From assembly GCA_016712665.1 (NCBI GenBank), contig JADJQP010000001.1:310001-374000 (forward strand): a stretch of 64,000 nt of DNA, given 5' to 3'. The DNA is from Bacteroidota bacterium. GTDB lineage: Bacteria > Bacteroidota > Bacteroidia > Chitinophagales > Chitinophagaceae. Below are positions 26,475 through 36,044 of this stretch, one piece after another. Every line of letters begins with the position of its first letter. Positions within the stretch are counted from its first letter, which is position 1. Made by a program: the position numbers and the translations under genes. The notes below the pieces were generated by a model. It saw nothing but the letters and a program-made list of their open reading frames with translations. It was not told the DNA's origin and made no database searches.

Positions 26475-27209
26475 ATGTTATACACAGAAAATCTCCTTTT
26501 GATTGATATTGAGACCGTGCCCCTTTACAAAGATTATACCGATCTCCACGAAAATATGCAAAGACTTTGGGACAAAAAGTCGCAACTCATAGCAAGCGAG
26601 CAAACCGATTCGCAACGGACTTTCGCAGAGCGTGCAGGCATTTATGCCGAATTTGGAAAGATTATTTGTATTGGTCTTGGTTATTTTGTAAAAAACAAGA
26701 TTGCTGATAAAACGGACAATACATACTCCCTAAAAATCAAATCGATTTTTGGTGATGATGAAAAAGAAATTCTCCATCAGTTTGGGGTAGTTTGCAATAA
26801 ATTTTTCAGAAACGACTACAAACAATTTTGCGGTCATAATATACGTGAGTTTGACATTCCGTACATTTGCCGGAGAAGTTATATCAATCAAATACCGCTT
26901 CCTGACATATTAATGAATTTGCAGAATAAAAAACCCTGGGAAAATCCCATGCTTGACACCTTGCAGTTTTGGAAATTTGGAGAGTATAAAAATTTTACGT
27001 CTATTGATTTGTTATCCAATGTACTGGGTATTGAAAGTCCCAAGGATGATATTGACGGTAGCGACGTGGCAGCAGTATATTGGCATCAAAATGATTTAAC
27101 TCGAATTGTAAACTATTGCAATAAAGATGTGGTGACCGTTGCCCAGGTTTTAATGCGATTAAACGGTATGCCCTTGCTGTCTGAAAATGAAATTACGTTT
27201 GTCGATTAA
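26475..27209 (+). CDS. Predicted 3'-5' exonuclease, PolB-like (DNA_pol_B_exo2)
   Basis: A 244-residue DnaQ-like exonuclease. Exo I is LLIDIETVP with the acidic pair, exo II is CGHNIREFDIPYICRR, and exo III is VNYCNKDVVTVAQV, all expected for the PF10108 type of PolB-like exonuclease. The conserved LDTLQFWKFGEYKN region matches too. The ATG at 26475 is chosen because an earlier in-frame start at 26355 adds 40 residues not seen in the family and overlaps the divergent gene. Located eight bases ahead of holA, so DNA repair or replication is a likely role. Confidence 0.9.
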   Translation: MLYTENLLLIDIETVPLYKDYTDLHENMQRLWDKKSQLIASEQTDSQRTFAERAGIYAEFGKIICIGLGYFVKNKIADKTDNTYSLKIKSIFGDDEKEILHQFGVVCNKFFRNDYKQFCGHNIREFDIPYICRRSYINQIPLPDILMNLQNKKPWENPMLDTLQFWKFGEYKNFTSIDLLSNVLGIESPKDDIDGSDVAAVYWHQNDLTRIVNYCNKDVVTVAQVLMRLNGMPLLSENEITFVD

Positions 27210-27217
27210 ATAGCACT

Positions 27218-28234
27218 ATGAAGGAAGTAACAGAAATATTGAAGCAGATTAAAGAAGGTAGCACAAAACCTCTCTATATTTTTGATGGAGAGGAATCGTA
27301 CTTCATTGATGAACTTGTAGAGGCTTTTGAAAAAAATATTTTGCAGGAACAGGAAAAAGACTTCAATTTTAAAGTGTTTTTTGGCAAAGACGCGCTTCCC
27401 TTTGATATCATAAATGAATGTAGAAGCTTTCCTGTTTTTGCTGCTAAGCGGCTTGTTATTTTAAAAGAGGCTTCGCAGTTAAAAGATTTTGAAAGTTTGG
27501 AGTCCTACTTCAGAAATCCAGCTGCAAGTACTATTCTAGTGATTGCGCACAAATACAAAAAAGTGGATGGGAGAAGTTCCCTGGCCAAGTATATTAAATC
27601 GAAAGAGGCCAAGTCGAGTACCGAGTATGTGACGTTCGAAAAAATAAAAGACTATCAGCTCTCTGATTGGATTTTGCAATTTTGCCAAAAAAATAAAATC
27701 AAAATAAACGCAAAGAATGCTGATTTGTTAGCGGCTTATTTGGGAAATGACTTGCAAAAAATTGTCAATGAAATAGAAAAGGTGCGTATTAATATTGCTG
27801 AGGATGCCGAAATTACGGAGGATCTCATTGAAAAATATATCGGCATCAGTAAAGATTATAATGTATTTCAATTTCCCAAAGCAATTATTGAGCGAGATGC
27901 CAACACCACCTATAAAATAGTACAATATTATATGGCCAATCCTAAAGAAGGCCCGATGGTAGTGATTACTGCAATGCTGTATACAGAATTTTGCAAATTG
28001 TATAAATACCACTATGCCAAAAATTTGGGACAGGCTGATGCTGCAAAGGCTGTGGGTATAGCTCCTTTCTTTATTAAAGATTATCAAAAGGCCTCACAAA
28101 AATACAATCTAGCCCAAACGGCAAAGGCAATCAGTATTATACACGAATATAATTTGCACGCAATTGGAATCAATATTGCTGAAAACAATATCAGCATGCT
28201 AAAGGAACTATCTTACAAATTACTTACACTCTAA
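27218..28234 (+). CDS. holA: DNA polymerase III subunit delta
   Basis: HolA is the delta subunit of the clamp loader that opens the sliding clamp. The 338-residue protein begins with TKPLYIFDGEESYFIDELVEA, typical of delta domain I, continues with NECRSFPVFAAKRLVILKEA, and has AAYLGNDLQKIVNEIEKVRIN and YNVFQFPKAIIERDA of domain II-III. As usual for delta it lacks a functional Walker motif. It follows the exonuclease by eight bases. Confidence 0.93.
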   Translation: MKEVTEILKQIKEGSTKPLYIFDGEESYFIDELVEAFEKNILQEQEKDFNFKVFFGKDALPFDIINECRSFPVFAAKRLVILKEASQLKDFESLESYFRNPAASTILVIAHKYKKVDGRSSLAKYIKSKEAKSSTEYVTFEKIKDYQLSDWILQFCQKNKIKINAKNADLLAAYLGNDLQKIVNEIEKVRINIAEDAEITEDLIEKYIGISKDYNVFQFPKAIIERDANTTYKIVQYYMANPKEGPMVVITAMLYTEFCKLYKYHYAKNLGQADAAKAVGIAPFFIKDYQKASQKYNLAQTAKAISIIHEYNLHAIGINIAENNISMLKELSYKLLTL

Positions 28235-28244
28235 ATTTTATACT

Positions 28245-28730
28245 ATGTCCAGAATTTTTTTGATGACGCTTCTCTTGTATATCTGTTGTTTTGAAAACGC
28301 TATGGCCAAAAAACGCAAAGCTGTACAGAGAGAATTTATATCTTATCAAAGTGGATTTTATTCCTTTGTACATACGAACCGTAAAACTACCGGAAATATC
28401 TATGAAGTAAACATTCAGGTGCTGGCAAATGGTGTGCTTATTGATTCTGTTTGGTTTGGTGCCACACCCGTTCCCTGCGATCTGTATGAAATGAAAACCT
28501 TACAGCGAGTGTCTTCGCCCGTAAATCGTGGAAGATATCTAATAAAGGCAAACAAAGATTTATATGCAAATTTCTACCGAAATATAGATTCTACGTTTGC
28601 CTACAATCATTTTGTGGAGCCCTTTCCCTTTAAAGCCGATTTGGTGATTATGTATCAATATAATGGAAAACGGTATTACAAAAGCATAAAAAATATTGAA
28701 CAGCGCCCGCAAAAGTCCATGCGAGAATAG
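28245..28730 (+). CDS. Secreted protein of unknown function
   Basis: A 161-residue protein starting 10 bases after holA. It has a signal-like N-terminus (LMTLLLYICCFENAMAKKRKA) and a basic stretch after it. The body contains YEVNIQVLANGVLIDSVWFGATPVPCDLYEM, with regular beta strands. No family recognised. Its position in the exonuclease/holA transcript may be accidental. Confidence 0.65.
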   Translation: MSRIFLMTLLLYICCFENAMAKKRKAVQREFISYQSGFYSFVHTNRKTTGNIYEVNIQVLANGVLIDSVWFGATPVPCDLYEMKTLQRVSSPVNRGRYLIKANKDLYANFYRNIDSTFAYNHFVEPFPFKADLVIMYQYNGKRYYKSIKNIEQRPQKSMRE

Positions 28731-28753
28731 GAACCCTACACAAGGGATTCTTT

Positions 28754-29146
28754 TTATTTATTGGCGTCTTTCACATTTACATTTATCTCCTGACCATCAG
28801 GTCCTTTTATGGTCATATTGCCACTCTTATCCATTTTTACACTGGTATTTCCTTCTTTGGTTTTAATATCCATAGATCCGTTTGCATCCATTTTCACATT
28901 GGCTTCTTCTCCATCCTTGCCCTTTACATTAATGCCATCCTTGGTGATTGAAACGTCTGCCTCTTCTCCATTTTCTGTTTTAACATGAATGCCCTTTGAG
29001 CTGATATTTACGTCTGCATCGGTACTGTCATCATGTACTGAGATATGCATTCCTTCCGTCTCCTTTGGAGTTTCAGCTTCTTTTTGCTGCTCGGCGCAAG
29101 AGAGAAAAAATAGGATAAGACCCGTAATTAATAATTTGATTTTCAT
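28754..29146 (-). CDS. Small repetitive lipoprotein
   Basis: A 130-residue predicted lipoprotein with lipobox FFLSC near residue 17. After it come about five short strand-turn repeats of 14 residues on the pattern I-x-V-K-x-x-x-G-x-E-A-D/N-V, for example GIHVKTENGEEADVSITKDG and INVKGKDGEEANVKMDANG. Such evenly spaced Gly/Asp turns suggest a beta-solenoid-like surface protein. Function unknown. Confidence 0.7.
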   Translation of the reverse strand: MKIKLLITGLILFFLSCAEQQKEAETPKETEGMHISVHDDSTDADVNISSKGIHVKTENGEEADVSITKDGINVKGKDGEEANVKMDANGSMDIKTKEGNTSVKMDKSGNMTIKGPDGQEINVNVKDANK

Positions 29147-29315
29147 TTTTAGTTTTATTTAGCTTCTGTAAATATAATATTTTACTAATAACCTATGTGT
29201 ATTTGTTTGATAAAATAGTTATTTATACATAGAGAAATTTGCAATTGTTAAAAAGCGCTCTTCCTTTTACGGTGCCAAACCAAATGTTTACATTCGTGCT
29301 CAAACCAAAATCACA

Positions 29316-32279
29316 ATGAAAAAACTTCTATTATTTTTAGTGGTGATTCTATGCACCAAATTATCTGAAGCCCAAACCTATTCTTTGGAGCAAGTAGACT
29401 TCAGCACTATAGACGTGGTTAATAACTACAACAATTTTCCAATGGGAATTAATAACAAAGGATTTGTTTGTGGATACTATCACAATCCTGCCAATAATGA
29501 TACCATTGGATTTGTTATCACTTCTGAAGGCAATACGATACTGATTACCTCAGCCATTACCGGTGCCGGTAGCTATGGAATCAAGGCCATCGGTATCAAT
29601 GATAGCAATATGGTTATTGTAAATTATACCGATGCGGGAGGTATTTCCAGGTTACATAAGTGCTTTGTCAATCAAACCATTGTAGTAAATGACTGGCCCA
29701 TCACAAATAATATTGGACAAAATAATATTAAGGCCTTTCATTACAATAACAAAGGAGATATTACCGGATGGTATCAGGCGCCTAGTAACCGATGGATGTT
29801 TACCTTGCATCAAGGAACCCCGCCTGCAGGTTTTAATCCGTGGCAGGCATGGCGTTACGAAATTCCCAATCCATATGCCTTTTACAATACCATGGCAGGG
29901 GCTATGGATACCAATAGAATGGCAACAGGATTTTATATTGATGGCTCTCAAAATATTCCCTTTTTATATGAGGAACTCTACGCGATGTTTTATGTCTTGA
30001 ATGGTAATACTTGGTGTCACCCTTGGGGAAAAAACAATAATGGAAAAATTTGTGGAGAATACAAAAACGGACTTGGATATTTAAATGCTTTTGTTGCTAC
30101 GCCCACCTATACACCGGGTCAGCCAAATAGCGGACAATTAAACCTCACTTCCCTTGCCAATATTTTTCACAGCAATACCATACAGTCTGTTGCTCGTGCA
30201 ATCAACGACAGTAATCAAATAGTAGGCTCCTTTGTGCATCCCACTACTGGAAATTGGATTGGATTCATCTACACACCAAACAGCGGTGAATACAAGATAG
30301 AAAACTATTCGTTCAACAAACATGTATGGACACAGCTAGCCAATAATACCGGAGCGCCAGCATCAGGAAAGGTATGGACGAGTAATTTTTGGTCGGGCTT
30401 TACTTATAACACGATAGATCCGTTTGCCAATACAGCCTTCCCCCTTATTGAACCACATATTGCCACTGACCCTGCTGTAGTAGCGATGTTTAACCCAGGT
30501 GCTAATATTTACAACTATATTAAAAACCAGCTTATTGATTGGAAGTCATTTATGAAAGAAATTGTAAACTCCGACATCTATTACAACAATTCGCAAAGCC
30601 CATCCCTTTCGTATGTGTACCGATATATCAATAAAAGAAACATGTTTGTAAAATGGCTAAGTACTTATCAAAATCCTTTTTCTGGTATTTGTTATGGCTT
30701 TGCAGGTACTTCGGCGATGCATTATTTAAATGATACCTACCTAGATACCAAATATGGAATTGGTGCCGATAACAATTTGGCAAACTATACAGATTTAAGT
30801 GCCGCTGCTATTACAGCTATTCAACGGGTTTATATTCGTCAGAATGAACCTTCATTAATGAGGTATGGCACTGATCTGAAAAAGAAAGTACTTCCTTGGG
30901 CCGGTATTCATCGATGCAAACATGCATGGTCGCTAAAAGATAGTAATAACTACCGACAAATTTATATTGGTTGGATATCTCCCGGCAAAACAAATTTTGA
31001 CTACCATTCAGTATTACCGTTTAAAATAAAAACTCCACAAAAGCTTCCCTTCAATTTCAATAATGCGATTGAATATGACACCTTATATGTGTATGACTCC
31101 AATAATCCGACCGTTCAAAACGAATATTTCTTAATTAAAACCGATAAAATGCTCAATAGAATAGATTCGGTTTATTCAGCAAACTATAGTCCGGCCCCTA
31201 ATCAGAAATTTTTTGTTGCCTTTAATGAAGCAAGCGTAAGTGAATTAAAATCGATTAATAATTCTGTTCTCAAGCCTGTTCGATCTCTAGATACCATTGT
31301 TAGACTGCAGGTGAGTCATAATTCCGATTTTCTGATTTACGATGTAAATACCCAAAATACCGCTTCGCACGATGCCACCGGTTATACAAACAATATTGAA
31401 AATGTCAGTGCTATCGGAGGAAAATTCAATGCCACCTTTATCCCGAATGCATTTTTTAGAGATACCCTTGCGGAATTGCAGATATCAACCACTAATTATA
31501 AAGATAGTTTGATGACTTTTACCTTCGATAACGATCTCATTCGTATGAGTTTGTTAAGAAGAGCCTTGCCGGCAGAAAAGGATTATGCAACCAGCAAAAA
31601 TAGGTATATGAGTTACGGAAATCCGGATAATATTTCTAAGACCTTGGTGGCCGATTTTTCGCAAATGGATCCAAATTTACCTACCGCTTGTATCATCACA
31701 GCCAGCAATCTTGTTTTACCGGCCAATGATAGTATTATTACCCTCAACCCTGCCGATTATCAGTACCAAATTATTCATCCCGGAAATGCCAATTTGAGCT
31801 ATAATTTAAATGTCATAGCTATTTACAATGATACGGTGAAACAGTTTTCGGCTAGTAATATAAACATGAATGGGCTTACATCGCATATCATTGATCCCTA
31901 CTTTAACGGAGCGCAGGGATTGCAAACAGCAGTGATTATCGACAATGGCAATAATGGAGGTAATGACGATACCCTGTTTGTGGTGCAAGTTCCTCTTGGT
32001 TTAAATGAAAACAATTCAAATGTGGATTATATTTCACTGTATCCAAATCCAACACGGAGCCGATTTAATATACAGATAGCCAATCAGAAAAAAGAAAATT
32101 ACAATATGATGATGACAGATATGTATGGTAAAATTTTGTTGAATGAAAAAATCAGTCATCAGTCAGGTAATAAAAATTACGATTTTGATATCTCTCAATT
32201 CAGTACGGGTGTTTATATGGTGATAGTATTTGACAAAAATCAAAACGTATTATTCTCTCAAAAAGTGATGAAAGAGTAG
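29316..32279 (+). CDS. T9SS-secreted HAF-repeat protein with a putative papain-like cysteine peptidase domain
   Basis: A 987-residue secreted protein. The signal peptide ends SEAQ. Residues about 30-330 carry HAF-like repeats (GINNKGFVCGYYHNP, INDSNQIVGSFVHPTTGNWIGF). Residues about 400-620 contain FSGICYGFAGTSAMHYL with Cys459, YHSVLPF with His564, and LYVYDSNNP with Asp594; this Cys-His-Asp order and the Asp-x-Asn-x-Pro setting resemble papain-fold peptidases. Residues 620-900 are beta-rich, and the last 75 residues are a T9SS type A sorting domain (LYPNPTRSRFNIQIA, then GVYMVIVFDKNQNVLFSQKVMKE). The peptidase call is by motif only. Confidence 0.8.
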   Translation: MKKLLLFLVVILCTKLSEAQTYSLEQVDFSTIDVVNNYNNFPMGINNKGFVCGYYHNPANNDTIGFVITSEGNTILITSAITGAGSYGIKAIGINDSNMVIVNYTDAGGISRLHKCFVNQTIVVNDWPITNNIGQNNIKAFHYNNKGDITGWYQAPSNRWMFTLHQGTPPAGFNPWQAWRYEIPNPYAFYNTMAGAMDTNRMATGFYIDGSQNIPFLYEELYAMFYVLNGNTWCHPWGKNNNGKICGEYKNGLGYLNAFVATPTYTPGQPNSGQLNLTSLANIFHSNTIQSVARAINDSNQIVGSFVHPTTGNWIGFIYTPNSGEYKIENYSFNKHVWTQLANNTGAPASGKVWTSNFWSGFTYNTIDPFANTAFPLIEPHIATDPAVVAMFNPGANIYNYIKNQLIDWKSFMKEIVNSDIYYNNSQSPSLSYVYRYINKRNMFVKWLSTYQNPFSGICYGFAGTSAMHYLNDTYLDTKYGIGADNNLANYTDLSAAAITAIQRVYIRQNEPSLMRYGTDLKKKVLPWAGIHRCKHAWSLKDSNNYRQIYIGWISPGKTNFDYHSVLPFKIKTPQKLPFNFNNAIEYDTLYVYDSNNPTVQNEYFLIKTDKMLNRIDSVYSANYSPAPNQKFFVAFNEASVSELKSINNSVLKPVRSLDTIVRLQVSHNSDFLIYDVNTQNTASHDATGYTNNIENVSAIGGKFNATFIPNAFFRDTLAELQISTTNYKDSLMTFTFDNDLIRMSLLRRALPAEKDYATSKNRYMSYGNPDNISKTLVADFSQMDPNLPTACIITASNLVLPANDSIITLNPADYQYQIIHPGNANLSYNLNVIAIYNDTVKQFSASNINMNGLTSHIIDPYFNGAQGLQTAVIIDNGNNGGNDDTLFVVQVPLGLNENNSNVDYISLYPNPTRSRFNIQIANQKKENYNMMMTDMYGKILLNEKISHQSGNKNYDFDISQFSTGVYMVIVFDKNQNVLFSQKVMKE

Positions 32280-32303
32280 TAAAGCTCCCGGCGCATCTAT
32301 TAC

Positions 32304-34511
32304 TTACATACTTGGAACCGGCTTCATTTCTATTTCTCCTTTGAAAAGTAAATAATTCAACGCCATTTTTACCTGCGAATGTGTAAGGCGGTTTTGTAGT
32401 TTTTGAACAAGGGTAGTGGAAGAAAAGGATTTTGTTTGCTCAAACATTTCTTTGACATCCTGAATATCTTGATACGAAACAAATTGAAACACATCCAACT
32501 CGCCACTTCGAACAAACTCTGCTAAATGCGATTCGATGGTACTTGTAGCCAAATGCCGAATACGTGTGATTTCTTCTATAGTTTTACCCGAACTAAAATA
32601 GGCAAACGTTTCTTTGGCACTATCGCCCTTTTCCTTCTTTTTTGTTTTTAGTTTCGGTTCATGGGATGTACTTCTATATACAATCGGACTTTCCAATAAT
32701 TTGTCACCGGCAAACGAGGCCTCTTGCAATTGAATCACTTTTTGCCAAAAAGCATTTTCTGTATCTTCGAGCAGGCTCAGATACTTCTTTATACGTGCTA
32801 CTCCATCAAATTGTGATTTGAATGTTTCAAAAGGTGCTATCAATTCATCATACACTTGTATGGTAAAATAGCGTACCGCTTTTTGCAGGCGCATTCGAAT
32901 TTTGTTCTTTTCTTGATTAAATGCCATTTCATTGAAAAGCGAATCAAGTTCCAACACAAATTTCTCAGCAACTTCTTGTTGCTTTTTGACAAGTTCAATC
33001 TGAAGATTGCAAAAATCAACTGCTCTAAATTCCTCAGGAATCAATTTCGTATTGAGCGTTTTTTCATAAAGTAGATAGGCCTTATCCAAAAGCTGTTTCC
33101 AAATAAACAGAGAATGAATTTTTTCGTTTTCATAATTTAATTTCTCAAGGTCCAACTGCGATTCCAATTGCTGCAGGGGTTGCTCAATGGCATTAAAATC
33201 ATAAATTCTAAAGTCTGAATGGATGGCATTCGCTAGTATTTTTGAGTGTAAGACAATGCCTTCTAAGGAAGTACATCGGCTCAAGGCAACATATACCTGA
33301 CCGGGTGCAAAGGAACTTCCGGCATCTATAATAGCATGTGTAAATGTAAGTCCTTGGCTCTTATGAATGGTGATTGCCCAAGCAAGTCGCAAAGGGTATT
33401 GGGTATAGGTTCCCAAAACTTTTTCTTCTATACTATTGCTATCGTCATCATGCCGATAGGTAATATTTTCCCATGTCTCCTTTTCGATTTTCAAACATTC
33501 ATTTGAATCCGGAAATCGAACGGTAATGCCATCCTGATCTATCTGATCTACAATGGCTATTTTGCCATTATAATATCGACTCAGTCCGCTACTGTCATTT
33601 TTCATAAACATCACCTGCGCCCCTTCCTTCAATTTTAAAATCAATTCTGTCGGCAATTGTTTGTCGTTAAACTCCCCTTTAATGGCTCCTTTATACTCAA
33701 AGGACTTTTGTGGTAGTTTGTCTAACTCAGCACTATTGATTGCATCGGCTTTATGATTGTGCGAGGTGAGGGTAATGTACTTATGGTCTGTTGGTTTGAA
33801 TGTAGGATTGTATCGGCTATTGAGCAATTCAAAATCAACATCGCTTAGTTCATTATTTCTTAAATTGTTCAATAGGTCGATAAACTTCTGTTCATTTTGA
33901 CGGTATATTTTCTTTAATTCAATAAATATAGGTTGGGTTTGCTCCAACACTTTTGCATGAAAAAAGAAAGGACTTTTATAGTACGTATTAAAAATAGGGG
34001 CTTCTGTTTCTTTCACCACCGGAGGCAATTGATAGAGGTCGCCGATAAAAAGAACCTGTACACCTCCAAAGGGTTTATTTCTTTTACGGATAACCCGTAG
34101 GATGGTATCCATTGCATCTAACATATCACTACGCAGCATACTTACTTCATCAATAATCAGCAGCTCTAATTCCTGTATCAATGTGCGTTTATTATTCCCA
34201 AATTTGAGATTATTCAGTAAGGCATTCTTGTCTACCACATTTTCATTCAACCCAAAACCACGCGGCGCATTGGCAACATAAGGTCCAAAGGGAAGTTGAA
34301 AAAATGAATGCATGGTAACACCACCTGCATTGATAGCAGCCACACCCGTAGGGGCTACCACAATCATATTTTTGGTACAATGCTTTTTTATATGTTTCAA
34401 AAAGGTAGTCTTGCCGGTGCCAGCCTTACCTGTCAAATAAATGGGGCAAGCTGTGTGCAACACAAAGTTGTAGGCAAGTGTAAAGTACTCGTTGTTATCA
34501 TCAATATTCAT
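32304..34511 (-). CDS. PIF1-like / RecD-type helicase with C-terminal helicase-HTH domain
   Basis: A 735-residue superfamily 1B helicase. Walker A is YLTGKAGTGKTTFL near residue 27, followed by VVAPTGVAAINAGG and the TMHSFFQLPFG signature of PIF1-like proteins. Walker B is LLIIDEVSMLRSD, then VLFIGDLYQLPPV, and a C-terminal motor part AITIHKSQGLTF with VYVALSRC. The last 120 residues include SGKTIEEITRIRHLATSTIESHLAEF, a helix-turn-helix common at the C-terminus of Bacteroidota RecQ- and PIF1-like helicases. It would unwind DNA in repair or replication; the precise role is unknown. Confidence 0.92.
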   Translation of the reverse strand: MNIDDNNEYFTLAYNFVLHTACPIYLTGKAGTGKTTFLKHIKKHCTKNMIVVAPTGVAAINAGGVTMHSFFQLPFGPYVANAPRGFGLNENVVDKNALLNNLKFGNNKRTLIQELELLIIDEVSMLRSDMLDAMDTILRVIRKRNKPFGGVQVLFIGDLYQLPPVVKETEAPIFNTYYKSPFFFHAKVLEQTQPIFIELKKIYRQNEQKFIDLLNNLRNNELSDVDFELLNSRYNPTFKPTDHKYITLTSHNHKADAINSAELDKLPQKSFEYKGAIKGEFNDKQLPTELILKLKEGAQVMFMKNDSSGLSRYYNGKIAIVDQIDQDGITVRFPDSNECLKIEKETWENITYRHDDDSNSIEEKVLGTYTQYPLRLAWAITIHKSQGLTFTHAIIDAGSSFAPGQVYVALSRCTSLEGIVLHSKILANAIHSDFRIYDFNAIEQPLQQLESQLDLEKLNYENEKIHSLFIWKQLLDKAYLLYEKTLNTKLIPEEFRAVDFCNLQIELVKKQQEVAEKFVLELDSLFNEMAFNQEKNKIRMRLQKAVRYFTIQVYDELIAPFETFKSQFDGVARIKKYLSLLEDTENAFWQKVIQLQEASFAGDKLLESPIVYRSTSHEPKLKTKKKEKGDSAKETFAYFSSGKTIEEITRIRHLATSTIESHLAEFVRSGELDVFQFVSYQDIQDVKEMFEQTKSFSSTTLVQKLQNRLTHSQVKMALNYLLFKGEIEMKPVPSM

Positions 34512-34531
34512 CTAATTAGTCTATTTATTTC

Positions 34532-35002
34532 TTAATGGATGCATCCGGTATAAACCTTTGAAGATTTGAGGACAGCCTCCTTGTAAATTTTTTGCGCTCT
34601 CTCAAAAAGTAATCTATTTCCGGCATGTCCTCCCGGATAACTGGATAGTATCACTAGATAATTTCCTTTTTCAAAATCAATATAAGCATCTGAATACTCT
34701 ATACTTACATAAGCTCCATCGTCATTCTTTCCTCTGGCTACGTAACAGGGAAAAAAGCCATGTTCGCTTTCACAGTTCATTTCACTTAGTGACAACCCAA
34801 TCGCCTTATTTGCATTCAATTGCCTTAAGTTCAACTTGACCTTCAATTTCGTGCTCGCTTCCACCGCCTTCTTATGGCAGCTGGCATAGTCATTTCCTGA
34901 GTATATAATCAGAAATTCCTTTTTAACATAGGTACTTTCCTTAGTTTGGGCTTGCACGATTAGTCCCCAACAGACAAACAGAAAAAGAAAAATTTCTTTC
35001 AT
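34532..35002 (-). CDS. Secreted protein of unknown function
   Basis: A 156-residue protein with a signal peptide ending IVQAQ. The body holds FLIIYSGNDYASCHKKAVEASTKLKVKLNLR and VILSSYPGGHAGNRLLFERAQKIY, with four cysteines that could pair. It resembles a small SPOR-like or peptidoglycan-binding module only loosely; no family is claimed. It lies 20 bases upstream of the helicase gene on the same strand. Confidence 0.65.
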   Translation of the reverse strand: MKEIFLFLFVCWGLIVQAQTKESTYVKKEFLIIYSGNDYASCHKKAVEASTKLKVKLNLRQLNANKAIGLSLSEMNCESEHGFFPCYVARGKNDDGAYVSIEYSDAYIDFEKGNYLVILSSYPGGHAGNRLLFERAQKIYKEAVLKSSKVYTGCIH

Positions 35003-35314
35003 TAGGTAAAGCTATAAAAAAAAACGCAAAATCATCGTGCTTCTGGCACAAGCGTTATTCCGGAACTCAGGTCAAAACCTCTTCCCGTTTGGGAAGAGGC
35101 AGGTGCCCCATCGCACCTATGACACAGAGCTTCTTTTCACCTTAAAATTTTCCATAAAACATGAACCCATTACCAGTCAAACCTGTGGACGAATTGCTTG
35201 TATTGCAGTATATGCTCCATTTTCACGTAACAACAAATGGTCGTTAAAAAAGAAAGAGGAAAAGGGGGCGTATACTGTTCAATAATTTTTGAATACACCT
35301 TTGCCACAAACGCG
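35003..35314. other. 312-base intergenic region with one strong hairpin
   Basis: The gap lies between the secreted-protein gene and ssb. CCTCTTCCCGTTTGGGAAGAGG (35078-35099, written here as CCTCTTCCC, GTTT, GGGAAGAGG) is a 9-base-pair stem with a 4-base loop. It is not followed by a T-run, so a terminator role is doubtful. An 82-codon frame on the plus strand has no good features. Nothing else is seen. Confidence 0.5.
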
Positions 35315-35671
35315 TTACTTCATCAATTCCTTTTCTGCCTTTTTATCTAACAACAAAAGCTCGTTGACTTGTATTTCGGTGATGTATCGCTTCGCCCCGC
35401 TGGCATCTGTAAACTCATTATACATTAGTTTGCCTTCAATAGCTATTTCGCTTCCCTTGTGAAGGTACTTCTCTACCAATTCAGCAACCTTACCCCAGGC
35501 CACCAAATGGTGCCATTGTGTTTCGCTTACTTTTTCACCTTTACTATTTTTATACTCTTCATTGGTAGCCAAACTAAATTTTGCATACTTTCTATCCGAA
35601 TCTGTTGTCTTAATTTCCGGAGTTTGGCCTAAATAGCCAATAAGTTGAACTTTGTTTTTTAATGCGTACAT
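35315..35671 (-). CDS. ssb: Single-stranded DNA-binding protein
   Basis: A 118-residue OB-fold protein. KVQLIGYLGQTPEIKTTD, KYAKFSLATNEEYKNSKGEKVSETQWHHLVAWGKVAELVEKYLHKGSEIAIEGKL and YITEIQVNELLLL are standard SSB features. The ATG at 35671 is chosen because SSB proteins begin with a few residues before KVQL; an earlier start at 35755 would add 28 residues of no match. It has no acidic DDDIPF-like tail, ending AEKELMK, as is common in the short accessory SSBs of Bacteroidota. Confidence 0.92.
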   Translation of the reverse strand: MYALKNKVQLIGYLGQTPEIKTTDSDRKYAKFSLATNEEYKNSKGEKVSETQWHHLVAWGKVAELVEKYLHKGSEIAIEGKLMYNEFTDASGAKRYITEIQVNELLLLDKKAEKELMK

Positions 35672-36044
35672 AATTAATGGTTGTTTTGTGTCTGCTGATC
35701 GCAGACGATTTAGTAAATTATTTATTTCGATCTTCATGAAAAAGCGCTTTTCCAATCCAACAATGCAAAGATGATAATAACTACCGCAGCAAGTCGTATA
35801 CTAATCGTTTACTTGTGAATATAAATAGTTGTAAACGTTTGTTGTTGGATAATTGAACTAGATACGTATGCCAATTTTAGTTCGCTCGAAAAAATGAGAT
35901 TGAAAAAAATCGGGCACAATCTATGAAGTTACTACATCGTAGGGACACTTCTAATGATAACAATCAGCATAAACACTGACTTTCATCAACTTTCAGCTCA
36001 ACATTTCAATAGAACTTTGCAACTCAAACTAAAATAAATAGAAA
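35672..36044. other. Intergenic region between ssb and the kelch T9SS gene
   Basis: Divergent promoters are expected here. TTTGCAACTCAAAC at 36015-36028, just before the ATG of the T9SS gene, is identical to 14 bases before the pepF ATG (568-581), so it may be part of a shared promoter and leader. I see no RNA gene or repeat. Confidence 0.4.

Noticed and set aside
35037..35285. 82-codon plus-strand frame between the secreted-protein gene and ssb
   Set aside because: No signal, no homology by eye, and a strong hairpin within it; composition like non-coding DNA.
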